A stretch of DNA of 64,000 nucleotides from Peribacillus simplex NBRC 15720 = DSM 1321. GTDB taxonomy: Bacteria; Bacillota; Bacilli; Bacillales; DSM-1321. Of this stretch, positions 17,428 to 28,129 are shown piece by piece. The number at the start of each line of letters is the position of its first letter. Within the stretch, counting starts at the first letter, position 1. The stretch is taken from assembly GCF_002243645.1 (NCBI RefSeq), contig NZ_CP017704.1, forward strand, positions 1,341,501 to 1,405,500, given 5' to 3'. The notes under the pieces are model-generated. The model had not been told where the DNA came from. It searched no databases and saw nothing but the letters and a program-made list of their open reading frames with translations. The position numbers and the translations under genes are program-made.

Positions 17428-20400
17428 TTATACTTCCAATAAATGCGAGCCGTCAAAGAAAAACAAGTAACGGCCGGTGACCTTCTTATTCATTATCCCT
17501 TCAACAGCCCTCGTATAGAGCTGAAGCTGCATCCGGTATCGATCGGCAAGAATCTCTTTAGCCCCTTCATACCCGCTAGCAAAACGGCCGGTGATTGTAT
17601 CCGTTTTATAATCTAGAAGCACAAGACCTTGTTCATCCTCAAAGATACAATCAATCACACCTTGGATAAGGATCTCTTCATCTCCAGCTGCCCAATCGCT
17701 GTAAGCTTCCTTTGCAGGCAACGACATCGTAAATGGCACTTCACGGCGAATGCTTTCGGCCCTCTGCATTCTTTGCCCAACTTCACTGTCAAAGAAATAG
17801 ACGATCGTCTCCGGATCCACAGCTTCTTTCTGTTCCTCCGTCAACAACTCGCGTTGAATCAAATCAACCATCAGTTCCTGAATCGATTGAATGGTAATCT
17901 CATTAGATAGATCAATATGCTGCATGACTAAATGTGTAATCGTACCCCTTTCAGCAGGAGTTAGTGACTTTTCTTGCATGAAAGTCGGCCGCTTCGTGAT
18001 AGGACGCTTAAATTTACGCAACAACTCTGTGGAGCTTTGCTCGTCCTTAAGTTCATATTGACGTTTTAGTTCAGAAACGGATTGCTTGGAACGATACACC
18101 GTCGCCTCATGTTCGGGGTATTCCCATTCTAGCTGTTCCTTGATATCATCATAAAACTCGGAAACGATACCGACCTTCTCCGATTTCTGGACATGATCAA
18201 GTATTTGCTCTTGAACTAGTGCCTCTTCCTCATCCAGAACAGCAAGCTCTTCGCTTGGAATGACGGAAATGGACCAATTCGATGGATGCGACTCCATTTC
18301 CAAGCCCTGACCAGCAGCACCAAGAGAATCCCGATGTCGGACAAGGGATGGACCAATCCAATCAAGATAACTTTTTGCACCTGCCCGAACATAGTCCTTT
18401 AATAGCCAATCTCCATGTGCCGCATTACTTTCCCAGTTCTGCTGCGTTTTTTCTGCATCATTGATACTGGCAATCAAATAAAGCTTTTCCTTAGCCCTTG
18501 TAAGCGCCACGTAGAGGACACGCATCTCCTCGGCAATTAATTCAAGCTGCTTTTTTTTCTTAAAAGCCAATTGAGGGAGGGATGGATAAGTTATCCGTAA
18601 TTCAGAATTCACATACTTTGCCGCAAAGCCATAATCCTTATCCAGTAAATAGGGCTTGCGTAAATCCATCATATTGAATTGCTTGGAAAGACCGGCAATG
18701 AAAACGATCGGGAACTCAAGCCCCTTTGAGGAGTGAATCGTCATCAGCCGGACTACATCTTCCTGTTCCCCTAAAGCCCGAGCTGCCCCTAAATCATCTC
18801 CACGTTCTTGCATCCTTTCTATGAACCGCAGGAAACGGAACAGACCGCGGAAAGAACTCGCTTCATATTGTCTTGCCCTGTCATACAGAGCTCTTAAATT
18901 GGCCTGACGCTGTTTGCCACCCGGCATCCCACCTGCAAAATCATAAAACTGCGTTTCGCGGTACAGAAGCCAAATCAAATCTGATAATGCCTCCTGCCTG
19001 GCAAGCTTCCTCCACTTCACTAGTTTTTTATAAAAAGCTGAGGCTTTTTCATAAAGCCCCGGATGTTCTTCCGGATCACTCTTTCTATAAAAATCAGCTA
19101 GCGCTTCGTAGTAGCTCCCTGTATGGAATAAACGCACCTGTGACATCTCCTCTTCATCCAGTCCGACGATAGGTGAACGGAGAACGGATGCCAATGGGAT
19201 ATCCTGTTGCGGATTATCAATCACCTTCAATAAGGAAATCATGATGGCCACTTCGGTCGCTTCAAAATACCCTGTCGACAAGTTGGCATAGACTGGAATT
19301 CCCTGCTTTTTAAATTCCTCCATGATTTGGGGTGCCCATGGCATCGAACGAAGAAGAATGACCATGTCTCGATAAGTGGCAGAGCGGTACTTTTTGGTTT
19401 TCGTATCATATATCCGATGCTTTTCGCTTATAGCCTTTTTAATGAGCTTTGCCATCTGCCTTGCTTCGAGCTGCGCTTTTTCAAGCTCCTCAGCCTCAAA
19501 CCCGCCATCCGATCCTTCCGCTTCCGTATGAGCTTCCGGATCGGCTGTTCCATCAATTAAATGGAGTTCGATCGGGTTTGGATCGTCTTCGGGATATGGG
19601 GCACCTTTTTTCAATTGGGCATCTTCATCATAATCAATCTCACCGACTGTAATGCCCATCAACTGTTGAAACAAGAAATTGGTCCCATCGAGAACTTCCT
19701 TTCGGCTCCGGAAATTGCGGTTTAAATCAATTTTCAGTCCGGAATCAACACCATCATGGGTAAAACGTGTGTATTTTCCAAGGAAGAGATTCGGTTCCGC
19801 AAGCCTGAACCGGTAAATGGACTGTTTGACATCGCCTACCATGAAAAGATTCCCATTATATTCGCCGTCAGCCGTCACCAGTTTTAAGATGGATTCCTGA
19901 ACCAGGTTCGTGTCCTGATACTCATCTACAAGTACCTCTTTGAACTGGTTCCTGTATTCGACGGCTGCTGCTGATGGTTTTCGTTCACCATCCACAGTTT
20001 CCCCTGTCAAAATCCGAAGACAATAATGTTCCAAATCCGCGAAATCCACCAAGTTCTTTTCTGCTTTTGCAGCGAAGAATCGATCATCAAACCTTTTAAC
20101 AAGCATTACTAGTGTATCGACATAACCCTTGAGCTCCCTTATATCCCGCAGATAGCTTTCCGGTTTACGGGAAAATAACTCTTCCTGTAACGATTTGATG
20201 ATCTTCTTCGCCTTATCCCGGTACTTGGTAGCCTCATCCGTAACTTCTTTGATAAAATCTGCACCAGTAAGGCGTTTTGCCGTTCCAAATTTCACGTTTT
20301 GGATTTCTTCATAAAGGGCATTCCAGGATTGGTCCTTCACTTCCGAAAGTTTAGCAACCAGGGCAAGATCGGCTATATAGTTCTCAGCCCTCGGTGCCGG

Positions 20401-21162
20401 CCCCCCAGGGACTTTAGTCAACGCAAGCGAGCGTTCCAATAAATCCCTGGCAGTGTCCAATTGTAAACCAATATCGAACTTCAATGAATCGATAAACGAA
20501 AGGTCATCAATCCCATCATCATCTGCCAACTTATACATGCTAGCGGCACCATCGAGCCATCGGTCCGGGTCTGGATTCGATTGCGAAAAATCATGCAGCG
20601 ATCGAACTATATTCTGAAGTGCATCATCGTTTCGATCGCTTGTGAAAGCATCAACCAAATTAAAGAACTCTTCATTATCACTTTGGCCATACTGCTCCTC
20701 GAAAAGCTCTTCCATCACTTCATCACGGAGAAGCTGGATCTCCGTAGAATCTGCAATCCGGAAGCCCGGGTCGATATCCGTCAGATAATAATACTTCCTG
20801 ATGACCTCTAAACAAAAGGAATGAAGTGTGGAAATCGATGCGCGATTAATCAAGCTCAACTGCTTACGTAAATGCTGTGAATGGGGATTATCATTGATCG
20901 CTTTTTCTAATGCCTCACTTACCCGATGGCGCATCTCGGCTGCAGAGGCATTGGTGAATGTAACCACGAGCAGTTCATCAACATCGATTGGATCTTCTTC
21001 TGAAATGACTTTTTGAATGATCCGATTGACCAGCACCGCTGTTTTCCCTGAACCTGCAGCGGCCGCAACCAGAATGTCCTGATCTTTAGCCCATATCGCC
21101 TTCCATTGATCTTCCGTCCAAGTCACGTCTCCTGGCAGAGCAGGAATTTTCGTTTTACTCAT
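17428..21162 (-). CDS. addA: ATP-dependent helicase/nuclease subunit A (AddA)
   Basis: 1244-residue UvrD-like helicase with a C-terminal RecB-type nuclease; with AddB it resects double-strand breaks up to Chi and feeds RecA. Walker A AAAGSGKTAVLVNRI (about 34-48), VDEYQDTN helicase motif II, MTIHSSKGLEFPIVF (motif V) and VALTRAKEKLYL (motif VI). The nuclease part carries TITGR and LLDYKTDT, with the QGVIDCIFED Asp upstream, so the metal site looks complete. Its start overlaps the addB stop by 8 bp. Length matches Bacillus AddA. Confidence 0.97.
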   Translation of the reverse strand: MSKTKIPALPGDVTWTEDQWKAIWAKDQDILVAAAAGSGKTAVLVNRIIQKVISEEDPIDVDELLVVTFTNASAAEMRHRVSEALEKAINDNPHSQHLRKQLSLINRASISTLHSFCLEVIRKYYYLTDIDPGFRIADSTEIQLLRDEVMEELFEEQYGQSDNEEFFNLVDAFTSDRNDDALQNIVRSLHDFSQSNPDPDRWLDGAASMYKLADDDGIDDLSFIDSLKFDIGLQLDTARDLLERSLALTKVPGGPAPRAENYIADLALVAKLSEVKDQSWNALYEEIQNVKFGTAKRLTGADFIKEVTDEATKYRDKAKKIIKSLQEELFSRKPESYLRDIRELKGYVDTLVMLVKRFDDRFFAAKAEKNLVDFADLEHYCLRILTGETVDGERKPSAAAVEYRNQFKEVLVDEYQDTNLVQESILKLVTADGEYNGNLFMVGDVKQSIYRFRLAEPNLFLGKYTRFTHDGVDSGLKIDLNRNFRSRKEVLDGTNFLFQQLMGITVGEIDYDEDAQLKKGAPYPEDDPNPIELHLIDGTADPEAHTEAEGSDGGFEAEELEKAQLEARQMAKLIKKAISEKHRIYDTKTKKYRSATYRDMVILLRSMPWAPQIMEEFKKQGIPVYANLSTGYFEATEVAIMISLLKVIDNPQQDIPLASVLRSPIVGLDEEEMSQVRLFHTGSYYEALADFYRKSDPEEHPGLYEKASAFYKKLVKWRKLARQEALSDLIWLLYRETQFYDFAGGMPGGKQRQANLRALYDRARQYEASSFRGLFRFLRFIERMQERGDDLGAARALGEQEDVVRLMTIHSSKGLEFPIVFIAGLSKQFNMMDLRKPYLLDKDYGFAAKYVNSELRITYPSLPQLAFKKKKQLELIAEEMRVLYVALTRAKEKLYLIASINDAEKTQQNWESNAAHGDWLLKDYVRAGAKSYLDWIGPSLVRHRDSLGAAGQGLEMESHPSNWSISVIPSEELAVLDEEEALVQEQILDHVQKSEKVGIVSEFYDDIKEQLEWEYPEHEATVYRSKQSVSELKRQYELKDEQSSTELLRKFKRPITKRPTFMQEKSLTPAERGTITHLVMQHIDLSNEITIQSIQELMVDLIQRELLTEEQKEAVDPETIVYFFDSEVGQRMQRAESIRREVPFTMSLPAKEAYSDWAAGDEEILIQGVIDCIFEDEQGLVLLDYKTDTITGRFASGYEGAKEILADRYRMQLQLYTRAVEGIMNKKVTGRYLFFFDGSHLLEV

Positions 21163-24100
21163 CGCTCTCCCCCTCTCCCCTTAATAGCTCAAGAACGTCA
21201 TTTTGTTTCTTCTGTGCCAAATTCCTGAATTGGTTCTCCTCCAGTGACTGGTCGAATTGGCATACAGATTTAAAGGAACAGAAGGTACACGGCGTTTTTT
21301 CCTTTAATTTGTATGGCGTTATATCCACATCACCATCGACCATTCGATCACCAGCCTCCTGATAAATACGGCGCACATGATGATTCAGAAGCGAAAACTC
21401 TTCACTGCTGGCAACTTTGGAAGCCGCCAGGAGCGATCCGTCCTTTTTAAATCCAGCTGGGATGATATCCGACTTACCCGAATTTTCAATATCAAGCGAG
21501 GTATCCATCATCTGAATGACATTTGAATGATCTAGTACAAGTCCATTCATTTTAAAACTTTTATAAATTTCTTCTTCAATTTTATCCAAACTGAGCATTC
21601 CCTTTGATTTGACAACGGGATTATGCACATGAAAATACAAAACGCCGGCTGGAATCGCTTCTTTACCAATAAGCGACTTGGAATGGGTGACGACGATATC
21701 AAGGTATGTCAACATTTGGAGCGCGAGTCCATAATATACTTCACTCATGTTCAGTTCCTTTTCACTCGACTTATAATCGAGCACACGCAAATAGACACCC
21801 TCATCTTCTTCCGCTTTATCCACGCGGTCGATCCGCCCGATCAATTCCATCTTCGTACCGTTTTTCAATGTGAAAGAAAGTGGAGGCAGCTCGCCATTTT
21901 TTCCGAATCCAAGTTCTAATCCGATTGGAGCAAAACCGCTCACCTTTGCATGTTCACTTAATACGATCGAGGCCCGTCCAATCACGTGTTCCAGTTTCCT
22001 GCGTAAATAGTGATGGCGGTTCGTACTTAACAAAATCTGATTTTGGAGTTTAGGAGCAAGTCTCTCCACAGCAATTCTGGCCAACTCCAAGCATTGTTCC
22101 GAGGTCAATGTAGACCAAGGAATATCATGTTCCTTTAAGTAATCGGAAATCATTTTCAACGCTCCATGGAACATCTCGCCTATATCCGGTGCATCCAAAC
22201 GGAAAATTTGCCGTTCCCGTAATTTCAAGCCATGTGCGGCATAATGGGAAAACGGGCAGCTATTGAACATCTCCATCCGGGATACACTTGTATGAATGCT
22301 CTCACCGTATAATTGCTTACTTGTTTCCTCAGATAATTTCTTTGTCCTATTTTGATAAAAAAGGCTCGATAAAACCTTAGTTGCTGAAGGACCGGCCATT
22401 TCATCATCAATAATGGCATTATATACATCCCACCATAGTGAATGGATTGGATAGTTCCTTTTTTTCAGCTGCAATTGGGCAGCCAGGTACGATAGGGCCA
22501 CATCATGATTTGCAGCATATTTCACCTGTTCCTCAGCAGACAGATCGGACGGATCGTTCATATAAAACACATCGGAAACGTTAGGCAATACGTCCCTTAC
22601 CCGTTTCAAATAGGATGAGGGTAAAAGTGCCTTTCCTTCCTCATCGGCAAGCGGATATGATAAATAAAGGGCCTCAGCAGGCGTTGTAAATGCTTTGTAC
22701 GCTGTAAACTCCTCATCCAGCAGGCGCACTTTTGAACTTGGGGCAACATCAAGTCCACTAGCCAGCAGCACCTCACGATCACTATCTGAAAATATCCCAT
22801 CAGATACAGCTTTTCCTGGCAGAACCCCTTCGTTCAGGCCGATAACAAAAGCTGTCTTCACATCATCCAGACGGGATAAATCTAGATTAGCGACTAATAC
22901 TTGGTCAATTGCCGGCGGTACCAAAGAAAATTCAAGAGACTCCAGACCAGCTTCAATGATTACCGCAAACTGTTTCATGGAAAGCTCTTCCCCGCTCAGC
23001 AGTTCAACGAATTGGTCTAATAGGTCGACAACCGCATTCCATGTTTGCTCATGCTCTCTCGCCGATACCAAATCACCTGCTTCTTCTGCCTCTTGTTTCA
23101 GCTTTTCCAATTTTTCCGGTACATGCAATTCTTCAAGATATAGATAAAGGGCTTCACACAATTCCCTGCCATTAGCAGCCTTTTTAACACGTTTTGAGAG
23201 CTTCAAGATGGGCTCGGTAAATAATTGCTTCATCTCATTCAACTCTTGCTCAAGCCGCATTTCCTTATCAGTTTGGTTCCGATCCTCGAGTTCCAGTCCG
23301 CGGAAACGCCGATAGGTCCAACGATCTTTGGACGTCCACCTGCTTCCTTTAATGCCACGGGCCAGCACATAGTTTTCCAACTTATCTACCTGTTCACGCA
23401 TCCTATCGTGGTTTTTTTGCAGCGGAAATAGAAGCTCCGTCTTGATTGCACGAAATACCGGCTCATAACGCCAATAGCCATTGATGATCTCCAAAGTGGA
23501 ACGAATCAGTTCAATCAGAGGATGATTAAGCATCGTCCGTTTGGAATCGACGAACAAGGGAATTTGATAATCCCGAAAAACGGTTTGTAAAATATCTGCG
23601 TATGCTTCTCCATTACGGACTAAAATCGCAATATCACGGAAACGGTGCTGTTTCTGTCTGACCAGCGACAAGATGTCCCGGGCAACTCCTTCAATCTCAG
23701 CTCTGCGGTTAACTGCCTGGGCGATCGTTACACCAGGTGACTGCTCAAACGTTTGTGCAGGACGAATGGCAAAATAAGTTTCGAGATGATTCAGCCCTGG
23801 ACTCTTTCCAAACCTTTCCGTTCCTTTTAAGATTCCATCTTCTGAAATTGATATGCTATTCCTCAATCCAGCCTGATAAAGGTGATGATAAAGATTTCCT
23901 GTTTGCCTGAACAATTGCAAATCATCCGGAGCATTTTGTCTGTAGGGCTGATCTAACGTCAGCGAAATCGTTACACTCCTGCACAGCTTCATCATTTCTT
24001 CCACAATCAATAATTCCTGTGGAGTCAAGCTATAAAAACCATCGATATATATATCCGCATTCCTTATATATGAAGACTCTGACATTTTTTCGATCAGCAA

Positions 24101-24652
24101 AGTGAAATAATCTTCGGAATCTAAATATTTGTTAACCATTTCATCCTCAAAAGCCTGATAGACCAATTCAAGATCATGCAGTTTATCCTGAATGCCGCTG
24201 CCGGCCTGTGAGGTTTCGGCCAAATAGTTTTGAATGTCATCAGGTTGGATGCAATACTGCTTGAACTCAGCCAGCATTAGCTCCATCTGTGCAATGAACC
24301 CCTGCTTATCAGCAGATCGACGAAACATCTTTAACTCTTCCTTTTTATCATCCATGATCTTCCGTATCAACATATTAACGCCAACACTGTCCAAATGTAG
24401 CCGGCTCATCCCCCCGGTTTCCTGAAGAACGCGCCAAGCAAGCCTGCTAAAACTGAAAACCTGTGTCCGGATCATTCCGGCAAGGCCTGGTGTTTTAATT
24501 AATTTATATTCAGATAGAAACGTCATCTGATCAGGAACGAGGTAGATAATTGGATTTCCTTCGGGATCTTCTGCCAATTTGGAGCGAATTTCGTCCAATA
24601 TATTCGAAGTTTTCCCTGTACCCGATCTTCCCAGTAAAAAACGGAGTGACAT
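21155..24652 (-). CDS. addB: ATP-dependent helicase/nuclease subunit B (AddB)
   Basis: 1165 residues. N-terminal nucleotide-binding loop GRSGTGKT (8-15), a degenerate helicase-like core that reads Chi in the family, and a C-terminal nuclease with LRVLDYKSSEK. The iron-sulfur cysteines are present: one in FNSCPFSHYA and three in TPCTFCSFKSVCQFD. First gene of the addBA unit, translationally coupled to addA. No gene is fused or missing. Confidence 0.97.
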   Translation of the reverse strand: MSLRFLLGRSGTGKTSNILDEIRSKLAEDPEGNPIIYLVPDQMTFLSEYKLIKTPGLAGMIRTQVFSFSRLAWRVLQETGGMSRLHLDSVGVNMLIRKIMDDKKEELKMFRRSADKQGFIAQMELMLAEFKQYCIQPDDIQNYLAETSQAGSGIQDKLHDLELVYQAFEDEMVNKYLDSEDYFTLLIEKMSESSYIRNADIYIDGFYSLTPQELLIVEEMMKLCRSVTISLTLDQPYRQNAPDDLQLFRQTGNLYHHLYQAGLRNSISISEDGILKGTERFGKSPGLNHLETYFAIRPAQTFEQSPGVTIAQAVNRRAEIEGVARDILSLVRQKQHRFRDIAILVRNGEAYADILQTVFRDYQIPLFVDSKRTMLNHPLIELIRSTLEIINGYWRYEPVFRAIKTELLFPLQKNHDRMREQVDKLENYVLARGIKGSRWTSKDRWTYRRFRGLELEDRNQTDKEMRLEQELNEMKQLFTEPILKLSKRVKKAANGRELCEALYLYLEELHVPEKLEKLKQEAEEAGDLVSAREHEQTWNAVVDLLDQFVELLSGEELSMKQFAVIIEAGLESLEFSLVPPAIDQVLVANLDLSRLDDVKTAFVIGLNEGVLPGKAVSDGIFSDSDREVLLASGLDVAPSSKVRLLDEEFTAYKAFTTPAEALYLSYPLADEEGKALLPSSYLKRVRDVLPNVSDVFYMNDPSDLSAEEQVKYAANHDVALSYLAAQLQLKKRNYPIHSLWWDVYNAIIDDEMAGPSATKVLSSLFYQNRTKKLSEETSKQLYGESIHTSVSRMEMFNSCPFSHYAAHGLKLRERQIFRLDAPDIGEMFHGALKMISDYLKEHDIPWSTLTSEQCLELARIAVERLAPKLQNQILLSTNRHHYLRRKLEHVIGRASIVLSEHAKVSGFAPIGLELGFGKNGELPPLSFTLKNGTKMELIGRIDRVDKAEEDEGVYLRVLDYKSSEKELNMSEVYYGLALQMLTYLDIVVTHSKSLIGKEAIPAGVLYFHVHNPVVKSKGMLSLDKIEEEIYKSFKMNGLVLDHSNVIQMMDTSLDIENSGKSDIIPAGFKKDGSLLAASKVASSEEFSLLNHHVRRIYQEAGDRMVDGDVDITPYKLKEKTPCTFCSFKSVCQFDQSLEENQFRNLAQKKQNDVLELLRGEGESDE

Positions 24653-24808
24653 CTCTTTTCCCCCTTACAACATAATATCTAGATCCATCATACCAGAAAT
24701 ACTTTCGTCTTTTTGACTAGGTTTCTGTTTCCAATTAGATTTACTTTCTATTATTTTACCGTTTCCCTTTAAAAAACACCAATCGTACGTTCGCGTTTTT
24801 CCCCAAAA

Positions 24809-24834
24809 GAAAAAGCCCACTAATCTTTGGGCTT
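24809..24834 (-). terminator. Terminator of the signal peptidase gene
   Basis: Minus strand AAGCCCA-loop-TGGGCTT followed by TTTCTTTT, six bases beyond the sipV stop codon. It separates sipV from addBA. Confidence 0.75.
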
Positions 24835-24840
24835 CCACAA

Positions 24841-25404
24841 TCATTCACCTTTAAATTTATAATTGAATTCTTTCACCGGCCAATATCGAACATCCACTTT
24901 ACCGACAACATTTTCAACCGGTATATAACCAAAGTGACGGCTGTCAGCACTTTCAAGACGATTATCACCCATTACAAAAAGCTTTCCCTCCGGAACTTTG
25001 GTCATGTCCGTCAATTCTTTTAATGTAAAATCCCCCGTAAAGTCCTGTCCTGGGAAACCTTCCTTGAATTTCTCAAGATAAGGCTCATCCACTTTCTCAC
25101 CATTTACGTAAAGCCAATCATCTTTATAACGAATTCGGTCACCTGCAATTCCTATTACTCGCTTAACATAATCTTCTTGTGAATTCGCATGAAAAACAAT
25201 AATGTCAAAACGGTTGATATCATGAATCTGGTAATTGATTTTATTCACGACAAGTTTATTTCCATCTTCAAGGGTCGGCTGCATCGACTTCCCTTCAACA
25301 TCATAGCTTGAAAAGAAAAATGTACGGATTAAGATGTAAATAACAAAAGCTATCATCGCTGGTTTTATCCAATCGGATAAAGAATTCTTATTTGTTTTTT
25401 CCAT
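24841..25404 (-). CDS. sipV: Type I signal peptidase
   Basis: 187 residues; removes signal peptides from exported proteins at the outer face of the membrane. One N-terminal membrane helix (about 14-32), catalytic Ser40 in VEGKSMQPT, catalytic Lys81 in DYVKRVIGIAGD, and box E VMGDNRLESADSR. A typical small Gram-positive Sip protein. B. subtilis carries sipV between yhjE and addB, the same position as here, hence the symbol. Start ATG after a GGGGTTGAA leader. Confidence 0.92.
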   Translation of the reverse strand: MEKTNKNSLSDWIKPAMIAFVIYILIRTFFFSSYDVEGKSMQPTLEDGNKLVVNKINYQIHDINRFDIIVFHANSQEDYVKRVIGIAGDRIRYKDDWLYVNGEKVDEPYLEKFKEGFPGQDFTGDFTLKELTDMTKVPEGKLFVMGDNRLESADSRHFGYIPVENVVGKVDVRYWPVKEFNYKFKGE

Positions 25405-25437
25405 CTAGTTCAACCCCTACTACATTTATATACTAAT

Positions 25438-26052
25438 TTATTGTCCTTCTTCCCTCTTCATGCTTTTATTTAACCGGACCTCCAGTCTTTTACCCACATA
25501 CCAAAGGATAAAGATGACGATCCCGATAATGATCGTACGCACCGGCTTATGAATTAAGGATACTAAGTCGTAACCTACGAAGCTGATAGTAAAAATCATC
25601 ACCGCTTTCCCTCCCACTACTGCAAGTCCATATTGCAAAGGACTGACTTTTGAAAGTCCTGCCACGATATTAACGATAGCCGAAGGTGTAAAAGGGAAGC
25701 AGAGCAATATGAACAAAGGACCGAATCCATGGGTTTCCACCCAAACCATCAACCTCTGCACCTGTTTATGCTTTTGCAAAAATCGGAAAAACCTCATTTG
25801 ACCATATCTTCTAATAACCAAAAAGATTAAAAAAGAACCCGCTACTGCACCAATCCAAGAAAATAAAAATCCCCACCAGAGACCAAAAGCCGTTGCATTA
25901 GCAAGCACGAACACTACTAAGGGCAAAAAGGGCAAAAAAGCTTCCAGCATCGGCAGTAAGATCCCAGGAATTGGACCGAATGAGCGATATTGCTGAATAA
26001 GTTCAGATATATGATCAAGTGTAAACCACTCACGTATAGTATCCAAATCCAT
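25438..26052 (-). CDS. yhjE: DedA/SNARE-associated (TVP38/TMEM64) membrane protein YhjE
   Basis: 204-residue protein with about five membrane helices and the family motifs LLPMLEAFLPFLPL, FGLWWGFLFSWIGAVAGS and FPFTPSAIVN. The family contains lipid scramblase-like and DedA-type proteins; the exact role is unknown. The second Met is used as start since GAGGGAG precedes it by eight bases. It lies 33 bp upstream of sipV on the same strand, so probably co-transcribed; same order as B. subtilis. Confidence 0.85.
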   Translation of the reverse strand: MDLDTIREWFTLDHISELIQQYRSFGPIPGILLPMLEAFLPFLPLVVFVLANATAFGLWWGFLFSWIGAVAGSFLIFLVIRRYGQMRFFRFLQKHKQVQRLMVWVETHGFGPLFILLCFPFTPSAIVNIVAGLSKVSPLQYGLAVVGGKAVMIFTISFVGYDLVSLIHKPVRTIIIGIVIFILWYVGKRLEVRLNKSMKREEGQ

Positions 26053-26342
26053 AATTATCTCCCTCGACATGCTGCTATCAAAGCAGCATAAACTTATTAA
26101 AAACTGTTTATTTTAGATATATCACTTTCCCCTGAAATTGCAAGAATTATTATCCATATATCTTCATACTTTCCCTATCTCCGGAAAACATAATCTTGTT
26201 AACGAATATTTTATGATTTATCAAAACTGCTTGCATATACACTGAAAATACATTAGGATAAAAAATAGAACAAATGTTCTTATTTTTACAAAGTATACAT
26301 ACTAATATTAAAAACGTGCTATTTTAGAAAGGAGCGGTCAAG

Positions 26343-26714
26343 ATGACCCGCATTCCAGAAGATGACCGAAATATGATTGAAAAAGCCATCTACCTTCCTA
26401 TGGTTATTACAATCTTAAACCGGGATCTCAAGGTCATCGAAATTTGTCCGTTTAAATTAAAAAGGCCCTATTCGGAGCTAGTCGAACATATTTTAAAAGT
26501 GGTTCAAGACGAACTTGCCGAGGTACGGCGCTATTTGCGCAAGGAGAATATTAAGGTTAGTGAAATCAAACGCGATGAATCCTTCACGATGTATTGTTTT
26601 TTATATAAAGGATACGAGGAACATCATAATTATTTCAATCCCCGCCTTCGCAACAAAACCGAAGACTTGTTATGTTATTACTTTTTCGAAAAAAAACAAC
26701 GTTCAAGGAATTAG
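26343..26714 (+). CDS. yhjD: Conserved hypothetical protein YhjD
   Basis: 123-residue soluble protein rich in charged residues, no recognised motif. ATG after AAAGGAGCGGTCAAG. Divergent from yhjE, as in B. subtilis, and of similar length to YhjD there. The upstream 290 bp are AT-rich without a clear promoter call. No function proposed. Confidence 0.7.
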   Translation: MTRIPEDDRNMIEKAIYLPMVITILNRDLKVIEICPFKLKRPYSELVEHILKVVQDELAEVRRYLRKENIKVSEIKRDESFTMYCFLYKGYEEHHNYFNPRLRNKTEDLLCYYFFEKKQRSRN

Positions 26715-26971
26715 CGGGTTACATGCATCCTCCATATATGTTTGTCTGTGAAATATGGATGGGTGTTTGGAGCCTTTCGGGGAGGATACAGATGCTCTTG
26801 GATGTAAAAAAGTATAACCATTAAAAAATCATCTCATCTTTCCTGGCTTAAAGGTAAGGGATTTCAATTTTTCAGAATTAAGATCGATAAGACTCACTTA
26901 CATCCATTCACCTGTTTGGATTTTCCATTATCATTGGATAGGTTCAAAACCATGGATTTACTGCCATGAAA

Positions 26972-27826
26972 TTACTTTTCAATCAAGGCATAACCTATGT
27001 AATCAAGTGCATACTGAATATCCTTAACCATTTTAGATTTGAGATTCTTTAAATCAAAGTTATTCACATGCTCCTTGGCAAAGGTTGGAGTGACACCCGT
27101 TATGATCGTTTCCACCCCCATCAAACTAAGAGCACTCATCATATTGAAGAGAAAGTTAGGAAAACAGTTATCTTGAACGAGGAGCTTCGACAAATCAATG
27201 ATAAAGTATCCAATATCATTATCCGCTGCTGAATGTAAAACATCACTCATGATTTGCTCTGATCGATTGCCGTCAACAATACCCTGTATCGAAAGAATGG
27301 AAATGCCTTTAGTGATCGGGATGATCGGTACGCTTAAAAAGCCCATGCTATACTTTGTTTGATCGAGCTCTATCATATGGGATAAAATGTCTGCCATGGA
27401 TTTCAGATAGTTAAAATCTTCTTCTGAAAACACCTTTTCCTCCTTGTCCATTACACAAAGGGTCCCGAAAACATTCCCTTTCAAATCCTTTAACGTCACT
27501 CCTAAGAAACCTTTTACATTTAACTGACCGGTTACTTCAAGCTCCCTTGTTATGGCATCCTTCATTAAGTTTGCTGTATGCATAGCATCGCCTTTGTTCT
27601 TAATGATTAAACGACAGAATGTCCCTCCATATTCGACGCTGTATCCTTCTGGTATAATCTCTTCTTCCCTATTATAGGAACTGAGGACTGTCATCGCCGT
27701 TTCCCCTCTTTTTGTTACATAAGCCGTTTGCACATTTAGCTGCTTACTGATTAAGGCAAACATTTTCGAGGACACAGATCTTAACGAATAATAGGTCGGG
27801 CTCGTCAGTTCATAATTAATCGTCAT
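26972..27826 (-). CDS. GAF-STAS domain protein, RsbR/stressosome-like
   Basis: About 284 residues. Residues about 15-155 form a GAF sensor domain (GTFCRLII, GFLGVTLKDLKGNVFGTLCVMD), and about 165-284 form a STAS domain of RsbR type (SILSIQGIVDG, FIIDLSKLLVQDN, GVETIITGVTPTFAKE). RsbR proteins form stressosomes that gate the sigma-B pathway after phosphorylation on STAS threonines. Here the DT position expected to hold one phosphothreonine reads DN. Start at ATG 27826, since AGAGGTGA directly precedes it. No rsb genes lie nearby. Confidence 0.75.
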   Translation of the reverse strand: MTINYELTSPTYYSLRSVSSKMFALISKQLNVQTAYVTKRGETAMTVLSSYNREEEIIPEGYSVEYGGTFCRLIIKNKGDAMHTANLMKDAITRELEVTGQLNVKGFLGVTLKDLKGNVFGTLCVMDKEEKVFSEEDFNYLKSMADILSHMIELDQTKYSMGFLSVPIIPITKGISILSIQGIVDGNRSEQIMSDVLHSAADNDIGYFIIDLSKLLVQDNCFPNFLFNMMSALSLMGVETIITGVTPTFAKEHVNNFDLKNLKSKMVKDIQYALDYIGYALIEK

Positions 27827-28028
27827 TTTAATCACCTCTTAATTTCTATTCATCTATTATACTATTCGACAACACTATCATTTTAGAGTCAGTACAACGT
27901 TTTTGCAAAAGAATGTTATTAACCTGCATTAGAAGAAATAGAGAATATCATCCATTATCTTATTTGAGAGACAAGGTTAAGCTTAATCAGTAAATATGAG
28001 GATTTATCGTAACGGGATTAGATTAATT

Positions 28029-28060
28029 CTAAAGCCCTTCTCATACGAGAAGGGCTTTAG
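28029..28060. terminator. Strong orphan hairpin
   Basis: CTAAAGCCCTTCTC and GAGAAGGGCTTTAG, a perfect 14-bp stem with loop ATAC. It has terminator shape, but no intact gene ends at it on either strand; a decayed frame lies beside it at 28130-28321. Confidence 0.5.
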
Positions 28061-28129
28061 TTGTGCAATAAAGCATTTTGCTAAAGTAAGCATATATTAT
28101 CTTTTGATTTGAACGATCTTATGAAAGTA

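Noticed and set aside
26792..26824. Ten-codon ATG frame with a good GGGGAGGATACAG ribosome binding site
   Set aside because: Too short, no repeat or terminator beside it, and such frames occur by chance in AT-rich spacers.
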